64,000 nucleotides of DNA from an uncultured Eubacteriales bacterium (GTDB taxonomy: Bacteria > Bacillota > Clostridia > Oscillospirales > Oscillospiraceae): contig ONPN01000004.1 in the NCBI GenBank assembly GCA_900319695.1, positions 1 to 64,000 of the forward strand, written 5' to 3'. Below, piece by piece: positions 1 through 8,622 of the stretch (position 1 is the stretch's first letter; each line of letters opens with the position of its first letter). A program made the position numbers and the translations under genes. The notes under the pieces were generated by a model. It was not told the origin of the DNA. It saw only the letters and a list, made by a program, of their open reading frames with translations, and did not search any database.

Positions 1-990
1 CAGGGCGTACAGGACGGCGCGGGGAAGCTGCTCTTTTTCACTTCCGGCACGACGGAGCGCTCCAAGGCCGTCGTGCTCACCGATCACAGTCTCTGCCAGA
101 GCGCGTACAACGGCGGGGCCAAGCTGCCGCTGACGCCGGAGGACAGGCTTCTCTGCCTGCTGCCGCTGGGCCATGTGTTTGGCTTCGTATGCGGCCTGCT
201 CTGGGGTTTGAGCTGCGGGGCCGCCGTCGCCCTCGGCAGAGGGGCGAGACATTACGCCGACGACTGCGCGTTCTTCAAGCCCACCGCCGTGTCGGTCGTG
301 CCGCTGCTGCTGGGCTTTCTGCTCCAGCGCAGGCTGTTAAACCCCGAACTCAAGCTCGTGCTCGTCGGTGCGGGCGACTGTCCGAGGCCGCTTCTGGACG
401 CGGCGGCCGCCGTGGGCGTGCGCGTGAGCTTCGGCTATGGCCTGACCGAGACGAGCTCCGGCGTCGCGATCAGCGTAACGGGCGATCCCTTCGCCATGGA
501 GGTCTGCCCGGACGACACCATCACCCTCGCCGAGGACGGCGAAATCCTGATCCAGGCCCCCACCTGCATGATGCAGGGTTATTACAAGCGCCCGGCGGAC
601 ACCGAGGCCGTACTCAAAGACGGCGTACTGTATACCGGGGACCTCGGCCGCTTCGACGAGGACGGCAGGCTCCACATCACGGGCCGCAAAAAGGACATGC
701 TGGTTCTGCCGGACGGAACCAAGCTCTTCCTGCCCGAGTATGAGGGCGAGATCATGCGCGCCCTCGGCCACCAGGAGCTGGCCGTCATCCTCAAAGGCGG
801 CAAGCCCATCCTTGTCTTCTCCGGCGAGGGGGACGCGAAGGAGATCGAAAAAAGCCTCCGCCCGCTCATGGCGGAAAAACCGCGCGGGCAGCAGCTCAGC
901 GGCGTCATTGTCACGGACCGCCCGCTGCCGAGAACAGCCACCGGAAAAATCAAACGTTGGGAATTACAAAACGAAATGGAGACATTATGA
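1..990 (+). CDS. AMP-dependent acyl/aryl ligase (ANL superfamily), 5' end cut by window
   Basis: The frame is open from base 1, so the N-terminus lies outside the window and 329 residues are visible. The P-loop motif is at the very start (FFTSGTTERSKAV). The family's A5 motif (YGLTETSSG) and the YTGDLGRFDEDGRLHITGRKKD hinge segment follow, and the A10 lysine sits near the end in PRTATGKIKRWEL. These enzymes adenylate a carboxylate and pass it to CoA or a carrier-protein thiol. The next gene encodes a carrier protein and overlaps this one by 4 bases (ATGA), so loading of that carrier is the likely job (inference). The substrate cannot be read from the sequence. Confidence 0.9.
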   Translation, partial: QGVQDGAGKLLFFTSGTTERSKAVVLTDHSLCQSAYNGGAKLPLTPEDRLLCLLPLGHVFGFVCGLLWGLSCGAAVALGRGARHYADDCAFFKPTAVSVVPLLLGFLLQRRLLNPELKLVLVGAGDCPRPLLDAAAAVGVRVSFGYGLTETSSGVAISVTGDPFAMEVCPDDTITLAEDGEILIQAPTCMMQGYYKRPADTEAVLKDGVLYTGDLGRFDEDGRLHITGRKKDMLVLPDGTKLFLPEYEGEIMRALGHQELAVILKGGKPILVFSGEGDAKEIEKSLRPLMAEKPRGQQLSGVIVTDRPLPRTATGKIKRWELQNEMETL

Positions 991-1238
991 CCAGAGAAGA
1001 AGTACTCAATAAGATCCGTCAGGTTATCCGGGATTGCGTGCCCGAGATGGCAGGCGAAGAGCTGAACGAAGACACCGTCATCAACACCGAGACCGCCATC
1101 GACTCCATGGGCTTCATCCTCGTCATCTGCAAGCTGGAGGCCCTGTTCAACGTCCGTATTCCCGAGCGGCAGTGGAAGAAGCTGTCCACCATGGGCGACG
1201 TGGCCGACGCCATCATCAAGTATCTGCCGAAGACATGA
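987..1238 (+). CDS. acyl carrier protein
   Basis: An 83-residue helical carrier protein. The phosphopantetheine serine is in the motif IDSMGF (about residue 39), within the usual four-helix length of 75-85 residues. The ATG overlaps the ligase stop (ATGA), and the stop overlaps the thioesterase start (ATGAGC), so the three genes are translationally coupled. The product probably carries the acyl group made by the upstream ligase. It is not obviously the housekeeping fatty-acid ACP, because it sits with a dedicated ligase and thioesterase and carries DSM rather than the usual DSL. Confidence 0.9.
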   Translation: MTREEVLNKIRQVIRDCVPEMAGEELNEDTVINTETAIDSMGFILVICKLEALFNVRIPERQWKKLSTMGDVADAIIKYLPKT

Positions 1239-1963
1239 GCGTGTTTTCAACGCAGCTTCGCCTGCGCAACAAGGACGTGAATCTCTACCGCCGCCTGCGC
1301 ACCTCCAGGCTCTTTGAGCTGATGCAGGAGGCGTCGATCCGGCACACCGAGGAGCTGGGCATGGGCCGCGAGATGACCCTTGACCGGGGGCTTCTCTGGA
1401 TGGTCACGCTCCAGCGGGCAGAGATCGCGCGTATGCCGGAGTATGACGAGCTCATCACGCTCGAGTCCTGGCCCGGCGAGACCATGCACCTGCTCTTCCC
1501 CCGCTACTACCGCGTATTGGACGAGAAGGGCGCGGTCCTGCTCTCGGCCAGCGCGCTCTGGGCTCTGGTAGACCAGGAGACGCGGCGCATGGTCTTCCCC
1601 GACCGCCACGGCGTGGTGATCGAGGGCGAGGTCACGGGCCATGAGATTGCCCTGCCCTCCCCGCCCCGGCGCGCCCAGGGAGAGGCGGTCGCGCGCTTCA
1701 AGGTTCCGTTCAGCTATGTGGATCTCAACGGCCATATGAACAACACCCGCTACTTCGACCTGGCGGAGGATTTGATCCCCGCCGCGTCGGAGGGGCGAAG
1801 CCTGCGCGAAATCGCCGTGGAATACGCAAACGAAGTCCGCCTCGGTGAGGAGATCAGCGTCTCGATTGAAGAGACCGGGGCCGGGTACAGTCTCAGCGGC
1901 GACACGGAGAAAAAGATTTTCCGCATGCTGATGCGGTACGAACAGGACAGCGTGGAGAGTTGA
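1235..1963 (+). CDS. acyl-ACP thioesterase (double hotdog)
   Basis: A 242-residue protein with two hotdog halves. The first contains VNLYRRLRTSRLFELMQEASIRH. The second carries the acyl-ACP thioesterase catalytic motif as DLNGHMNNTRY (Asn and His of the family's N-x-H-x-N signature). It hydrolyses acyl-ACP to free acid plus ACP. The ATG overlaps the ACP stop by 4 bases. The last codons (SVES, stop) are written by the edge of a dispersed GTGGAGAGT-type repeat, so the extreme C-terminus was probably set by insertion of that element. With ligase, ACP and thioesterase together, this looks like a small dedicated acyl pathway (inference). Confidence 0.9.
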   Translation: MSVFSTQLRLRNKDVNLYRRLRTSRLFELMQEASIRHTEELGMGREMTLDRGLLWMVTLQRAEIARMPEYDELITLESWPGETMHLLFPRYYRVLDEKGAVLLSASALWALVDQETRRMVFPDRHGVVIEGEVTGHEIALPSPPRRAQGEAVARFKVPFSYVDLNGHMNNTRYFDLAEDLIPAASEGRSLREIAVEYANEVRLGEEISVSIEETGAGYSLSGDTEKKIFRMLMRYEQDSVES

Positions 1964-2090
1964 GTTGTTGTGTCGCTGCGCGACGGATTTGAAAACACGC
2001 CCCTCGCCTGGAAGGGCGCCGTTTTCAATTGCGCCGAAGACGCTCCATAACGCCACTCTTCACTCTTCAAACTCCACTCTTTATAACGCA
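1945..2090. repeat. dispersed imperfect inverted repeat (copy 1 of GTGGAGAGT family)
   Basis: The left end reads GCGTGGAGAGTTGAG and the right end CACTCTTCACTCTTCAAAC, which are roughly complementary. The inner part has a small stem, GTCGCTGCGCGAC. In reverse orientation the ends match the element at 43147-43264. The element supplies the thioesterase stop codon. No gene is seen within it. Confidence 0.65.
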
Positions 2091-2119
2091 ATATATATAA
2101 TGAATAAAGGAGAGAATCA

Positions 2120-4801
2120 ATGGCTCATCTGAGACCGAAAATCGTTAAACTCTGCCACGTCATCGGCGGCATCTCCGGCGTCGTCAACAAGATTGACGAG
2201 AACGCCCCCGAGTACTACAGTCTCGCGGACATCGTCAGCGACGACGAGGCCGACATCGCCATCGCCGCCGGTCTGCGCAAGGAGCGCACCGCAGTTTGGC
2301 TCGCCAAAAAGGTCGGCAAAACAGTGGAGGAGATTATGCCCTCCCTCGACAATCTCGTCTACTACGGCGTGTTCCGCCGCACCTACAGCGAGAAGGACGG
2401 GCAGGATGTCTACTACATGCAGATTTTTGCCCCCGGCATCCTTGAGATGATGGTCAACAACGTTCCCCTCATGACCGCCCACCCGGAGATCGGCCGCGCG
2501 TTTGAGGAATACACCCGCCTGCGCATGCAGTCCATGGGCCCCATTCTGCCCGACGGCTACGGCCTGATGCGCGTGGTGCCGGTGGAGAGCGCCATCAAGG
2601 ACATTCCCGGCGTCAGCCCCTATGAAAAGCTCAGCTATTACCTCGACAAATACAAGACCTTTTCCCTCTCCCCCTGCTCCTGCCGCGCCTCCCGCACCAG
2701 CATCAATGACGGCTGCGGCCACCTCGACCAGGAGATGTGCATCCAGATGGGCAAGGGCGCGGAGCACTATATCCGCTCCGGCCGCGCCAGAGAGATCACA
2801 AAGGAGGAGGCGCTTGAGGTCATCAGGCGTGCAGAGGAAAACGGCCTCATGCACGACATGCCGAACATTGAGGAGGCGGGCGAATCCGCCGCCATCTGCA
2901 ACTGCTGTGCCTGCGCCTGCTTCGGCCTGCGCGCGGGGCTGATGTTCGGCGCGCGCGACGCCATCCGCTCCAACTTTGTCGCCGTGGTGGACGAGGCCAA
3001 GTGCGTCGCCTGCGCCCAGTGCGTGGAAAACTGTCCGGCCAACGCCCTGAAATTGGGCCAGAAGCTCTGCTCCTCCGAGGAGATTCCCGTGCCGGAGTAC
3101 GCCTCCATCGTCAACACCTTCAACTTCAAAAACGCCTTCAACCCCGACTACCGCGAGAACCGCGAGGACGTGCTGCCCTCCGGCACCGCGCCGTGCAAGA
3201 CCGCGTGTCCCGCGCACATCGCCGTACAGGGTTACTTGAAGCTCGCCGCTCAGGGCCGCTATACCGACGCGCTTGAGCTCATCAAGAAGGAGAACCCCTT
3301 CCCCGCCGTCTGCGGCCGTATCTGCAACAAGCGCTGCGAGCAGGCCTGCACCCGCGGCAGCGTGGACGAGGCCGTCGCCATCGACGAGGTCAAACGCTTC
3401 ATCGCCGACCACGACCTCCACGAGGAGACCCGCTTCGTGCCCAAGATGCTCAACCAGATCGGCAGGCCATACGAGGAGAAGATCGCCGTCATCGGCGCGG
3501 GCCCCGCTGGTATGAGCTGCGCCTACTACCTTGCCAACAAGGGCTATCCCGTCACGGTCTTCGATAAAAACCCCGTCCCCGGCGGTATGCTGGTGCTCGG
3601 CATCCCGAACTTCCGTCTGGAAAAGGACGTGCTCAACGCCGAGATCGACATTCTGCGCGAGATGGGCGTGGAGTTTAAGTGCGGCGTTGAAGTCGGCAGG
3701 GACATCACCATTCAGCAGCTCCGCGATGAGGGCTACAAGGGCTTCTACCTCGCCATCGGCGCGCAGAAGTCCTCCCCGCTCAAGATCAAGGGTGAGGAGC
3801 TGGACGGCGTCTGGGGCGGCGTGGAGTTCCTGCGCGAAGTGAACCTCGGCGCGCGGCCCGACATCGGCAAAAAATGCGCGGTCATCGGCGGCGGCAACGT
3901 CGCCATGGATGTGTGCCGCACCGCCGTCAGACTCGGCGCGGAGGAAACCACGATCATCTACCGCCGCTCCGAGGCCGAGCTGCCCGCCGACCCCGACGAG
4001 GTCAAAGAGGCCATGAAAGAGGGCGTCAAGTTCCGCTATCTCTGCGCCCCGGCCGAGATCACCGGCAAGGACGGCAAGGTCAGGCAGCTCATGGTTGAGG
4101 TCATGGAGCTCGGCGCGCCCGACGAGAAGGGCCGCCGCAAGCCCGTCGGCACCGGCAAATATGAGTTTATCGACGTGGACAGCGTCATCTCCGCCATCGG
4201 CCAGCAGGTCGACTGGGGCGGACTGGACGTCGGCGCGCTCCAAAAGCGCAAGAACGGCACCTGTGAGGCAAACGAGCTGACCTATCAGTCCGGAGAGCCC
4301 GACATCTTTGTCGGCGGCGACGTGTACACCGGGCCGAAGTTTGCCATCGACGCGATTGCAGCCGGCAAGGAGGCTGCCATCTCCCTGCACCGCTATGTGC
4401 ATCCCGGCCAGACCCTCACCATGGGCCGCGACCGCCGCATCTACCGCGAGCTCGACAAGACCCACGCCCTGGTCTCCCTCGGCGGCTTCGATACCGAGCG
4501 CCGCCAGGAGCCCGGCTACAACGAGACCAAGGCAAAGAGCTTCTCCGACGCCCGCGTCACCTTCACCGAGGAGCAGGTCCGCAGGGAGTGCGCGCGCTGC
4601 CTCGGCTGCGGCGCAACCAAGGTGGACGAATATCTCTGCATCGGCTGCGGCCTGTGCACCACCAAGTGCAAGTTCGACGCCATCAAGCTCAAGAAGGTCC
4701 GCGACTGGCATGCCGGCGCCTTCGAGACCATGCCCATCAAGGTTGCCGAGGGTCTTGTCAAACGCACCGGCAAGATTATCCGCAACAACCTCAAAAAGTA
4801 A
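2120..4801 (+). CDS. multidomain iron-sulfur flavoprotein (GltD-like oxidoreductase with ferredoxin domains)
   Basis: An 893-residue protein. Residues 1-290 hold Cys-rich segments (LSPCSCRASR near 188; AICNCCACACFG near 258). A single 4Fe-4S motif, CVACAQCVENCP, follows near 295. The GltD-type N-terminal Cys cluster runs from about 358 to 415 (CGRICNKRCEQAC). The FAD dinucleotide fold is near 453 (VIGAGPAG), the NAD(P) fold near 585 (VIGGGNVAMD), and a C-terminal ferredoxin-like domain spans 825-855 (CIGCGLCTTKCKFDAI). It probably passes electrons between NAD(P)H and a ferredoxin-like partner; the physiological acceptor is unknown. A good ribosome site (AAAGGAGA) precedes the ATG. The stop overlaps the hypA start by one base. 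Confidence 0.85.
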   Translation: MAHLRPKIVKLCHVIGGISGVVNKIDENAPEYYSLADIVSDDEADIAIAAGLRKERTAVWLAKKVGKTVEEIMPSLDNLVYYGVFRRTYSEKDGQDVYYMQIFAPGILEMMVNNVPLMTAHPEIGRAFEEYTRLRMQSMGPILPDGYGLMRVVPVESAIKDIPGVSPYEKLSYYLDKYKTFSLSPCSCRASRTSINDGCGHLDQEMCIQMGKGAEHYIRSGRAREITKEEALEVIRRAEENGLMHDMPNIEEAGESAAICNCCACACFGLRAGLMFGARDAIRSNFVAVVDEAKCVACAQCVENCPANALKLGQKLCSSEEIPVPEYASIVNTFNFKNAFNPDYRENREDVLPSGTAPCKTACPAHIAVQGYLKLAAQGRYTDALELIKKENPFPAVCGRICNKRCEQACTRGSVDEAVAIDEVKRFIADHDLHEETRFVPKMLNQIGRPYEEKIAVIGAGPAGMSCAYYLANKGYPVTVFDKNPVPGGMLVLGIPNFRLEKDVLNAEIDILREMGVEFKCGVEVGRDITIQQLRDEGYKGFYLAIGAQKSSPLKIKGEELDGVWGGVEFLREVNLGARPDIGKKCAVIGGGNVAMDVCRTAVRLGAEETTIIYRRSEAELPADPDEVKEAMKEGVKFRYLCAPAEITGKDGKVRQLMVEVMELGAPDEKGRRKPVGTGKYEFIDVDSVISAIGQQVDWGGLDVGALQKRKNGTCEANELTYQSGEPDIFVGGDVYTGPKFAIDAIAAGKEAAISLHRYVHPGQTLTMGRDRRIYRELDKTHALVSLGGFDTERRQEPGYNETKAKSFSDARVTFTEEQVRRECARCLGCGATKVDEYLCIGCGLCTTKCKFDAIKLKKVRDWHAGAFETMPIKVAEGLVKRTGKIIRNNLKK

Positions 4802-5142
4802 TGCACGAGCTTGGGATTTGCGACGCCATCCTCAAAACCGTGGACGGCGTCGCCAGGGAAGAACAGCTGACCGTGGTCCACAAGGTCACGCTCGAGGTGG
4901 GCATGCTCTCGGGCGTGGTGCCCCGCTTTCTCACCGACTGCTGGCAGGCTGTCATCGACGGTACGCCCTATCAGGATACGCAGCTTGTGATCGAGACCAT
5001 CAACGGCCTTGCGCGCTGCGAGGACTGCGGGCACGAGTTCAGCGCCGACCTGGAAAAGCTCTGGTGCCCCAAATGCGCGGGCCGTCGGCTCACCCCGCTG
5101 ACAGGCACGGATTTGACAATCAAGGAAATCGAGGCGGATTAA
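4801..5142 (+). CDS. hypA: HypA, nickel-delivery zinc protein
   Basis: A 113-residue protein beginning MHELGICDAIL; His2 is the family's nickel ligand. The zinc site has two CxxC pairs (CEDCGHEF and CPKCAG). HypA hands nickel to [NiFe] hydrogenase or urease maturation. No HypB, other Hyp protein, [NiFe] hydrogenase or urease is seen in this window, and the hydrogenase at 35.4 kb is of the [FeFe] type, which needs no nickel. The ATG overlaps the last base of the flavoprotein stop, so the two are coupled, and HypA may serve a target outside the window. Confidence 0.93.
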   Translation: MHELGICDAILKTVDGVAREEQLTVVHKVTLEVGMLSGVVPRFLTDCWQAVIDGTPYQDTQLVIETINGLARCEDCGHEFSADLEKLWCPKCAGRRLTPLTGTDLTIKEIEAD

Positions 5143-5640
5143 ATGGTACATGAGATGCGGAGAAAACGGCAGGCCCTCTCCGAGCAGGAGACATGGGAGG
5201 TATTGGAGCGCGGCAGCTCCGGTGTTCTCGCCCTCATTGACGAGGACGGTCTCCCCTATGCCGTGCCCCTGAGCTATGTCTGTCACGACGGGCGGATCTA
5301 TTACCACTGCGCTAAAGTCGGTCACAAGCTGAACGCCGTGCGCGCCAACGGCAGGGCCAGCTTCTGCGTGATCGACAGGGACGAGGTGGTCCCGGAAAAG
5401 TTTACGACCAAGTACCGCAGCGCCATCGTCTTCGGCGCGATTCGGGAGGTCGTCAGCCCCGAGGAGATCATGCGCGCCATGCGGGCGCTGGCGGCAAAGT
5501 ATTCGCCCGCGGAAGGCGAAGACGCTTTTCAGCGGGAGATGAAGAGCTCCGGGGCGTTGTGCGTGCTTGCCCTGGACATCGAGCGCATGAGCGGCAAACA
5601 GGGCAAAGAACTATTAAAAGAAAAGGAGAATACACCATGA
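5143..5640 (+). CDS. pyridoxamine 5'-phosphate oxidase-like flavin protein (NimA-type)
   Basis: A 165-residue split-barrel flavin-binding protein. The N-terminus MRRKRQALSEQE and the core GVLALIDEDGLPYAVPLSYV match the NimA-like family, followed by YYHCAKVGHKLNAVRAN. Members bind FMN or a related cofactor; some reduce nitro compounds, and most have no proven substrate. It starts immediately after the hypA TAA, and its stop overlaps the HIT gene start (ATGA). The role here is unknown. Confidence 0.85.
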   Translation: MVHEMRRKRQALSEQETWEVLERGSSGVLALIDEDGLPYAVPLSYVCHDGRIYYHCAKVGHKLNAVRANGRASFCVIDRDEVVPEKFTTKYRSAIVFGAIREVVSPEEIMRAMRALAAKYSPAEGEDAFQREMKSSGALCVLALDIERMSGKQGKELLKEKENTP

Positions 5641-6083
5641 CACTGGAAGAAAGACAGGCCGCCGCGCCGCGTGAGGCGTGCGGCTACTGCATGGGCGGCG
5701 AGCTGCTGGACGCCTTCGGCATCAAAATCTGTGACCTGAGCGTGAGCCAGCTCATTCTCTTCAAGGAGCAGAGCCACCCCGGCCGCTGCATCGTGGCCTA
5801 CAAGGATCACGTCAGCGAGATCACCGACATCTCCGACGCGGAGCGCGACGCTTTCTTTGCCGACATAAACCGCGCGGCAAAGGCCATCCACGCGGTCTTC
5901 AAGCCCGAAAAGCTCAACTACGGCGCCTATGGCGACACGGGCTGCCATCTGCACATGCACCTGGTGCCCAAGTACCGCGACGGCTTTGAGTGGGGCGGCG
6001 TCTTTGCGATGAACCCCGGCAAGGTCTTCCTCACGGACGCGGAATACGCCGACATGATCGAGAAGATCAAAGCGGCGCTGTAA
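5637..6083 (+). CDS. HIT-family nucleotide hydrolase/transferase
   Basis: A 148-residue protein with the histidine triad HLHMHL near residue 102 and an HIT fold around it (HPGRCIVAYKDHVSEI). An N-terminal CGYC could bind a metal. HIT proteins cleave nucleoside phosphoramidates or dinucleotides. The start was taken at the ATG preceded by AAAAGGAG, which overlaps the upstream stop by 4 bases. An intrinsic terminator follows, so it ends the 2.1-6.1 kb operon. Confidence 0.9.
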   Translation: MTLEERQAAAPREACGYCMGGELLDAFGIKICDLSVSQLILFKEQSHPGRCIVAYKDHVSEITDISDAERDAFFADINRAAKAIHAVFKPEKLNYGAYGDTGCHLHMHLVPKYRDGFEWGGVFAMNPGKVFLTDAEYADMIEKIKAAL

Positions 6084-6102
6084 AGCAAAGCCGAACATAA
6101 AA

Positions 6103-6136
6103 CAAGGGCAGGCCCGCCGGCCTGCCCTTGTTTTTA
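6103..6136. terminator. intrinsic terminator, probably bidirectional
   Basis: A perfect 12-bp stem (CAAGGGCAGGCC / GGCCTGCCCTTG) with loop CGCC, followed by TTTTTATTC on the plus strand. On the minus strand the T-rich TTGTTTTATG follows. It separates the convergent HIT and D-lyxose-isomerase genes. Confidence 0.9.
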
Positions 6137-6142
6137 TTCTTT

Positions 6143-6829
6143 TTACTTTGCTTTGGGGTACTCCGTGCAGAGAAGCCGGTACGGCGGCTCATCCTCCTCG
6201 ATGGCCGGGAAGCGGCCCATCGGCGGGTTGAAGCGGTTGTCGTTCGCGTCGTCATTGACCTGGCTCACCTCGCCCAGCAGCACCGGGCCTGTCCCCGGCT
6301 CGACCTCGAAGTCGTGGTAGAGACGGGGATAGATTGTGATGCTCTGCCCCGGGTGGAGCGGCACCTGTGTTCCGGCAGGGACGGTCATGGCACGGCCGTC
6401 GATGTGGACGGTGACAGGGCTCTCTTTGTCCAGCTCCTCGTCCGCCAGGGAGTTGTAGACCCGGATCAGCACGGTACCGCCGGCGCGATTGATGATGTCC
6501 TCCATCTTTGCCCAGTGGAAGTGCATGGGGCTGTACTGGCCCTGCTTGAGGTAGAGCAGCTTTTCGGCGTAGGGCTTGGGGTATTCGTCATTTTTCTTGA
6601 TGCTGCCGTTTCGGATGGTGATGAGGGAGAAGCCCACCTCGTCAAATCTCCCGAGGCCGTAGTCCGTGATGTCCCAGCCGAGCAGATTGTCGCGTACCTC
6701 GTCGTACTCGTGGCCCTTGGTCTGCCAGTCCTCGGGCGTAAAATGACAGAAGTCCGGCAAGGAAATGCGGTAGTCTCGGATCATCCCCTCCATCTCCCGG
6801 AGCGCCGCGTTGATCTCACTGCGTTTCAT
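6143..6829 (-). CDS. D-lyxose ketol-isomerase-like cupin
   Basis: A 228-residue cupin of the D-lyxose isomerase type, at the length usual for the longer members. Metal ligands appear as MHFHWAKMEDI (two His and a Glu) near residue 103, with a further His in YPRLYHDFE near 173. The family interconverts D-lyxose and D-xylulose (some also D-mannose and D-fructose). It starts 11 bases after the kinase gene, so the pair is an operon, consistent with isomerisation followed by phosphorylation (inference). An AAGGGAT ribosome site precedes the ATG. Confidence 0.85.
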   Translation of the reverse strand: MKRSEINAALREMEGMIRDYRISLPDFCHFTPEDWQTKGHEYDEVRDNLLGWDITDYGLGRFDEVGFSLITIRNGSIKKNDEYPKPYAEKLLYLKQGQYSPMHFHWAKMEDIINRAGGTVLIRVYNSLADEELDKESPVTVHIDGRAMTVPAGTQVPLHPGQSITIYPRLYHDFEVEPGTGPVLLGEVSQVNDDANDNRFNPPMGRFPAIEEDEPPYRLLCTEYPKAK

Positions 6830-6840
6830 ATTTATCCCTT

Positions 6841-8586
6841 CTAACTTAAAGCGTAGTACATCGCCCCGACGGCCTGGCCGAACTGGGCGACCGTGACATC
6901 CGACGTCTTGGCAAGCGCACGCATGAGCGGCGTTCTGGCAAGCCCCTCGTCCGAGGGCAGCAGGCGCAGCTCCGGCGCGTAAGTCCGAAAGCCCTCGTTC
7001 AGCAAAGTGAAGACAGCGGGTCTTTTCACAAAGCGTCCGAAGAGGAAGCGCGCGTCCGTTTTGGGATGCACAAGATACACCATCTCCCGCGAGACCACGG
7101 CGAGGTTCTGGCCGATCTCCCGAAAGACCTCACAGGCGACAGGGTCACCCTCCTCTGCGGCGCGCATGAGGGCTTCGAGGCAGGGCTTACGCATGTCCTG
7201 CGGCTCGCTCGCGATTTGCAGGCAATCCCCATCGAGGGTCGTAAAGCCGTCGAGCAGCTTCGGCTCCAGCTTCCACGCGAGGCGGTAGGCCGCCGCCTGA
7301 CCCATGTAGCGCCGCGCCCCGGCAAGGCCGGAGTTCTCGTTGCGCGTACTTCGGAGATCCTCCGGCGGGAAGGCTCGGGACAAGAAGCTGCCGAGGTCGA
7401 GGATCAGGTCGTACATCTCCAGCGGCAGGGGCGGGATCTCCCCCTCCGCTGTGAGGACCCCGGTACCGAGATCGGTGCCGAGGCTGTGGGCAACGACTCC
7501 GCCGCGCAAGTCCGCCGCGTTTTCACTGTGGGCAAGCTCCATCGCCGCTGTGAAGGCCGCCATGCTGCCGTCGTTGATGATATGTACATGGCCGCCCTCC
7601 CGGCAGAGACCGCGCAGCGCGTCGCCCAGGGCGCTCAGCTTGGCGAAGGCCGTCTCATAATCGATCGCCGTGTTTTTCCTCATCTCGTCGGTTTTCGGGG
7701 TCTCGCCGCCGAGGATGCGGTCGCGGATGACGATGTCCGGAAAGCTCAGTCCCACGCCGTCAAGGACGTTCACCCTGCCGCCGAGATAGTCCTCCACCGC
7801 CTCCACCGCCGCGCGAACCTTTGGAAGCGGCGCGTCTTTCTCCAGCGCTTCGGTGAGGGCCGCGCTGGTCTCCACCGGCAGCAGGGCCTTTTCCGCCGCG
7901 ATGCAGGCCCGCATGAGCCGGGTCAGCAGCAGGATGGGACCGATGATCTCCTCGGCGGTTTCATAGGCCGCGGGGTTCCAATCAAATTCTCTGGTGCAGA
8001 CGAGGCGGTCCCCGTCCGAGGCGGCAAGCTTGATATCCGTGCCGCCCACGTCGATCCCGCACAGACGCAGGCTGGAAGCGCCGCTGCATATTGTGCGGAG
8101 CTTTTCGTCGAGGGGCGCGGAAGCCTCTTTTTCCGCTTTCGCCGGGAGAGGTGCGTAGTCGGCGATGCTCTCCAGCACGAAGCGGAAGGCCGGACCGCCG
8201 TAGCTTCTGGCAATGCGGTCGGCGATGCTGACGACCTTGCCGAAGCCCCGCCGCCTGGGCTCGTTCACCTGGAACACCGCGTCGAGCGTGCTGCCCAGGG
8301 CGAGCAGCTCTTCGTCGCCGACGTCAAAGAAAAGCCGCAGCTCGCGCCCGCTGTAGGCTGCAAGGCAATTATATGCACAGGCATAGAGAAACTCCGCGCA
8401 AAAACGTCTCTCCCCGTCGTTCTCCCATTTCGGAACGGCGCAGGGAAAGTCCCGCTCTGTCCCGTCGTGCAGGGTCAGGCGCAGGATCACCGGCCTCGCG
8501 GACGGATCATTCAGAAATGCCTCGCGCAGCTCCGGCAGCCAGAGCGGGCTGTCTGCGCGCGCTATGTCAAGCAGCTCAGAGAGCAT
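6841..8586 (-). CDS. sugar kinase-like protein of the ASKHA fold (ROK-like)
   Basis: A 581-residue protein. A phosphate-binding motif of the ROK/hexokinase type begins near residue 175 (LCGIDVGGTDIKLA), and a second is near 385 (HSLGTDLGTGV). The N-terminal 170 residues are an extra domain I do not recognise, which makes it much longer than ordinary ROK kinases (about 300 residues). Its neighbour suggests D-xylulose or a related ketose as substrate, but this is inference only. It has a GGAGGCGG ribosome site and its own promoter in the divergent region. Confidence 0.7.
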   Translation of the reverse strand: MLSELLDIARADSPLWLPELREAFLNDPSARPVILRLTLHDGTERDFPCAVPKWENDGERRFCAEFLYACAYNCLAAYSGRELRLFFDVGDEELLALGSTLDAVFQVNEPRRRGFGKVVSIADRIARSYGGPAFRFVLESIADYAPLPAKAEKEASAPLDEKLRTICSGASSLRLCGIDVGGTDIKLAASDGDRLVCTREFDWNPAAYETAEEIIGPILLLTRLMRACIAAEKALLPVETSAALTEALEKDAPLPKVRAAVEAVEDYLGGRVNVLDGVGLSFPDIVIRDRILGGETPKTDEMRKNTAIDYETAFAKLSALGDALRGLCREGGHVHIINDGSMAAFTAAMELAHSENAADLRGGVVAHSLGTDLGTGVLTAEGEIPPLPLEMYDLILDLGSFLSRAFPPEDLRSTRNENSGLAGARRYMGQAAAYRLAWKLEPKLLDGFTTLDGDCLQIASEPQDMRKPCLEALMRAAEEGDPVACEVFREIGQNLAVVSREMVYLVHPKTDARFLFGRFVKRPAVFTLLNEGFRTYAPELRLLPSDEGLARTPLMRALAKTSDVTVAQFGQAVGAMYYALS

Positions 8587-8622
8587 GGACGCCGCCTCCC
8601 GTTTTGATTACTTGTCCTTCTT

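Noticed and set aside
2117..4711. 864-codon open frame opposite the iron-sulfur flavoprotein
   Set aside because: A by-product of high GC and codon bias; the plus-strand protein has clear Fe-S and dinucleotide motifs, and the antisense product is low-complexity.
7066..8607. 513-codon open frame opposite the sugar kinase
   Set aside because: No ribosome site or family motif; the minus-strand kinase has recognisable phosphate loops and fits the operon with the isomerase.
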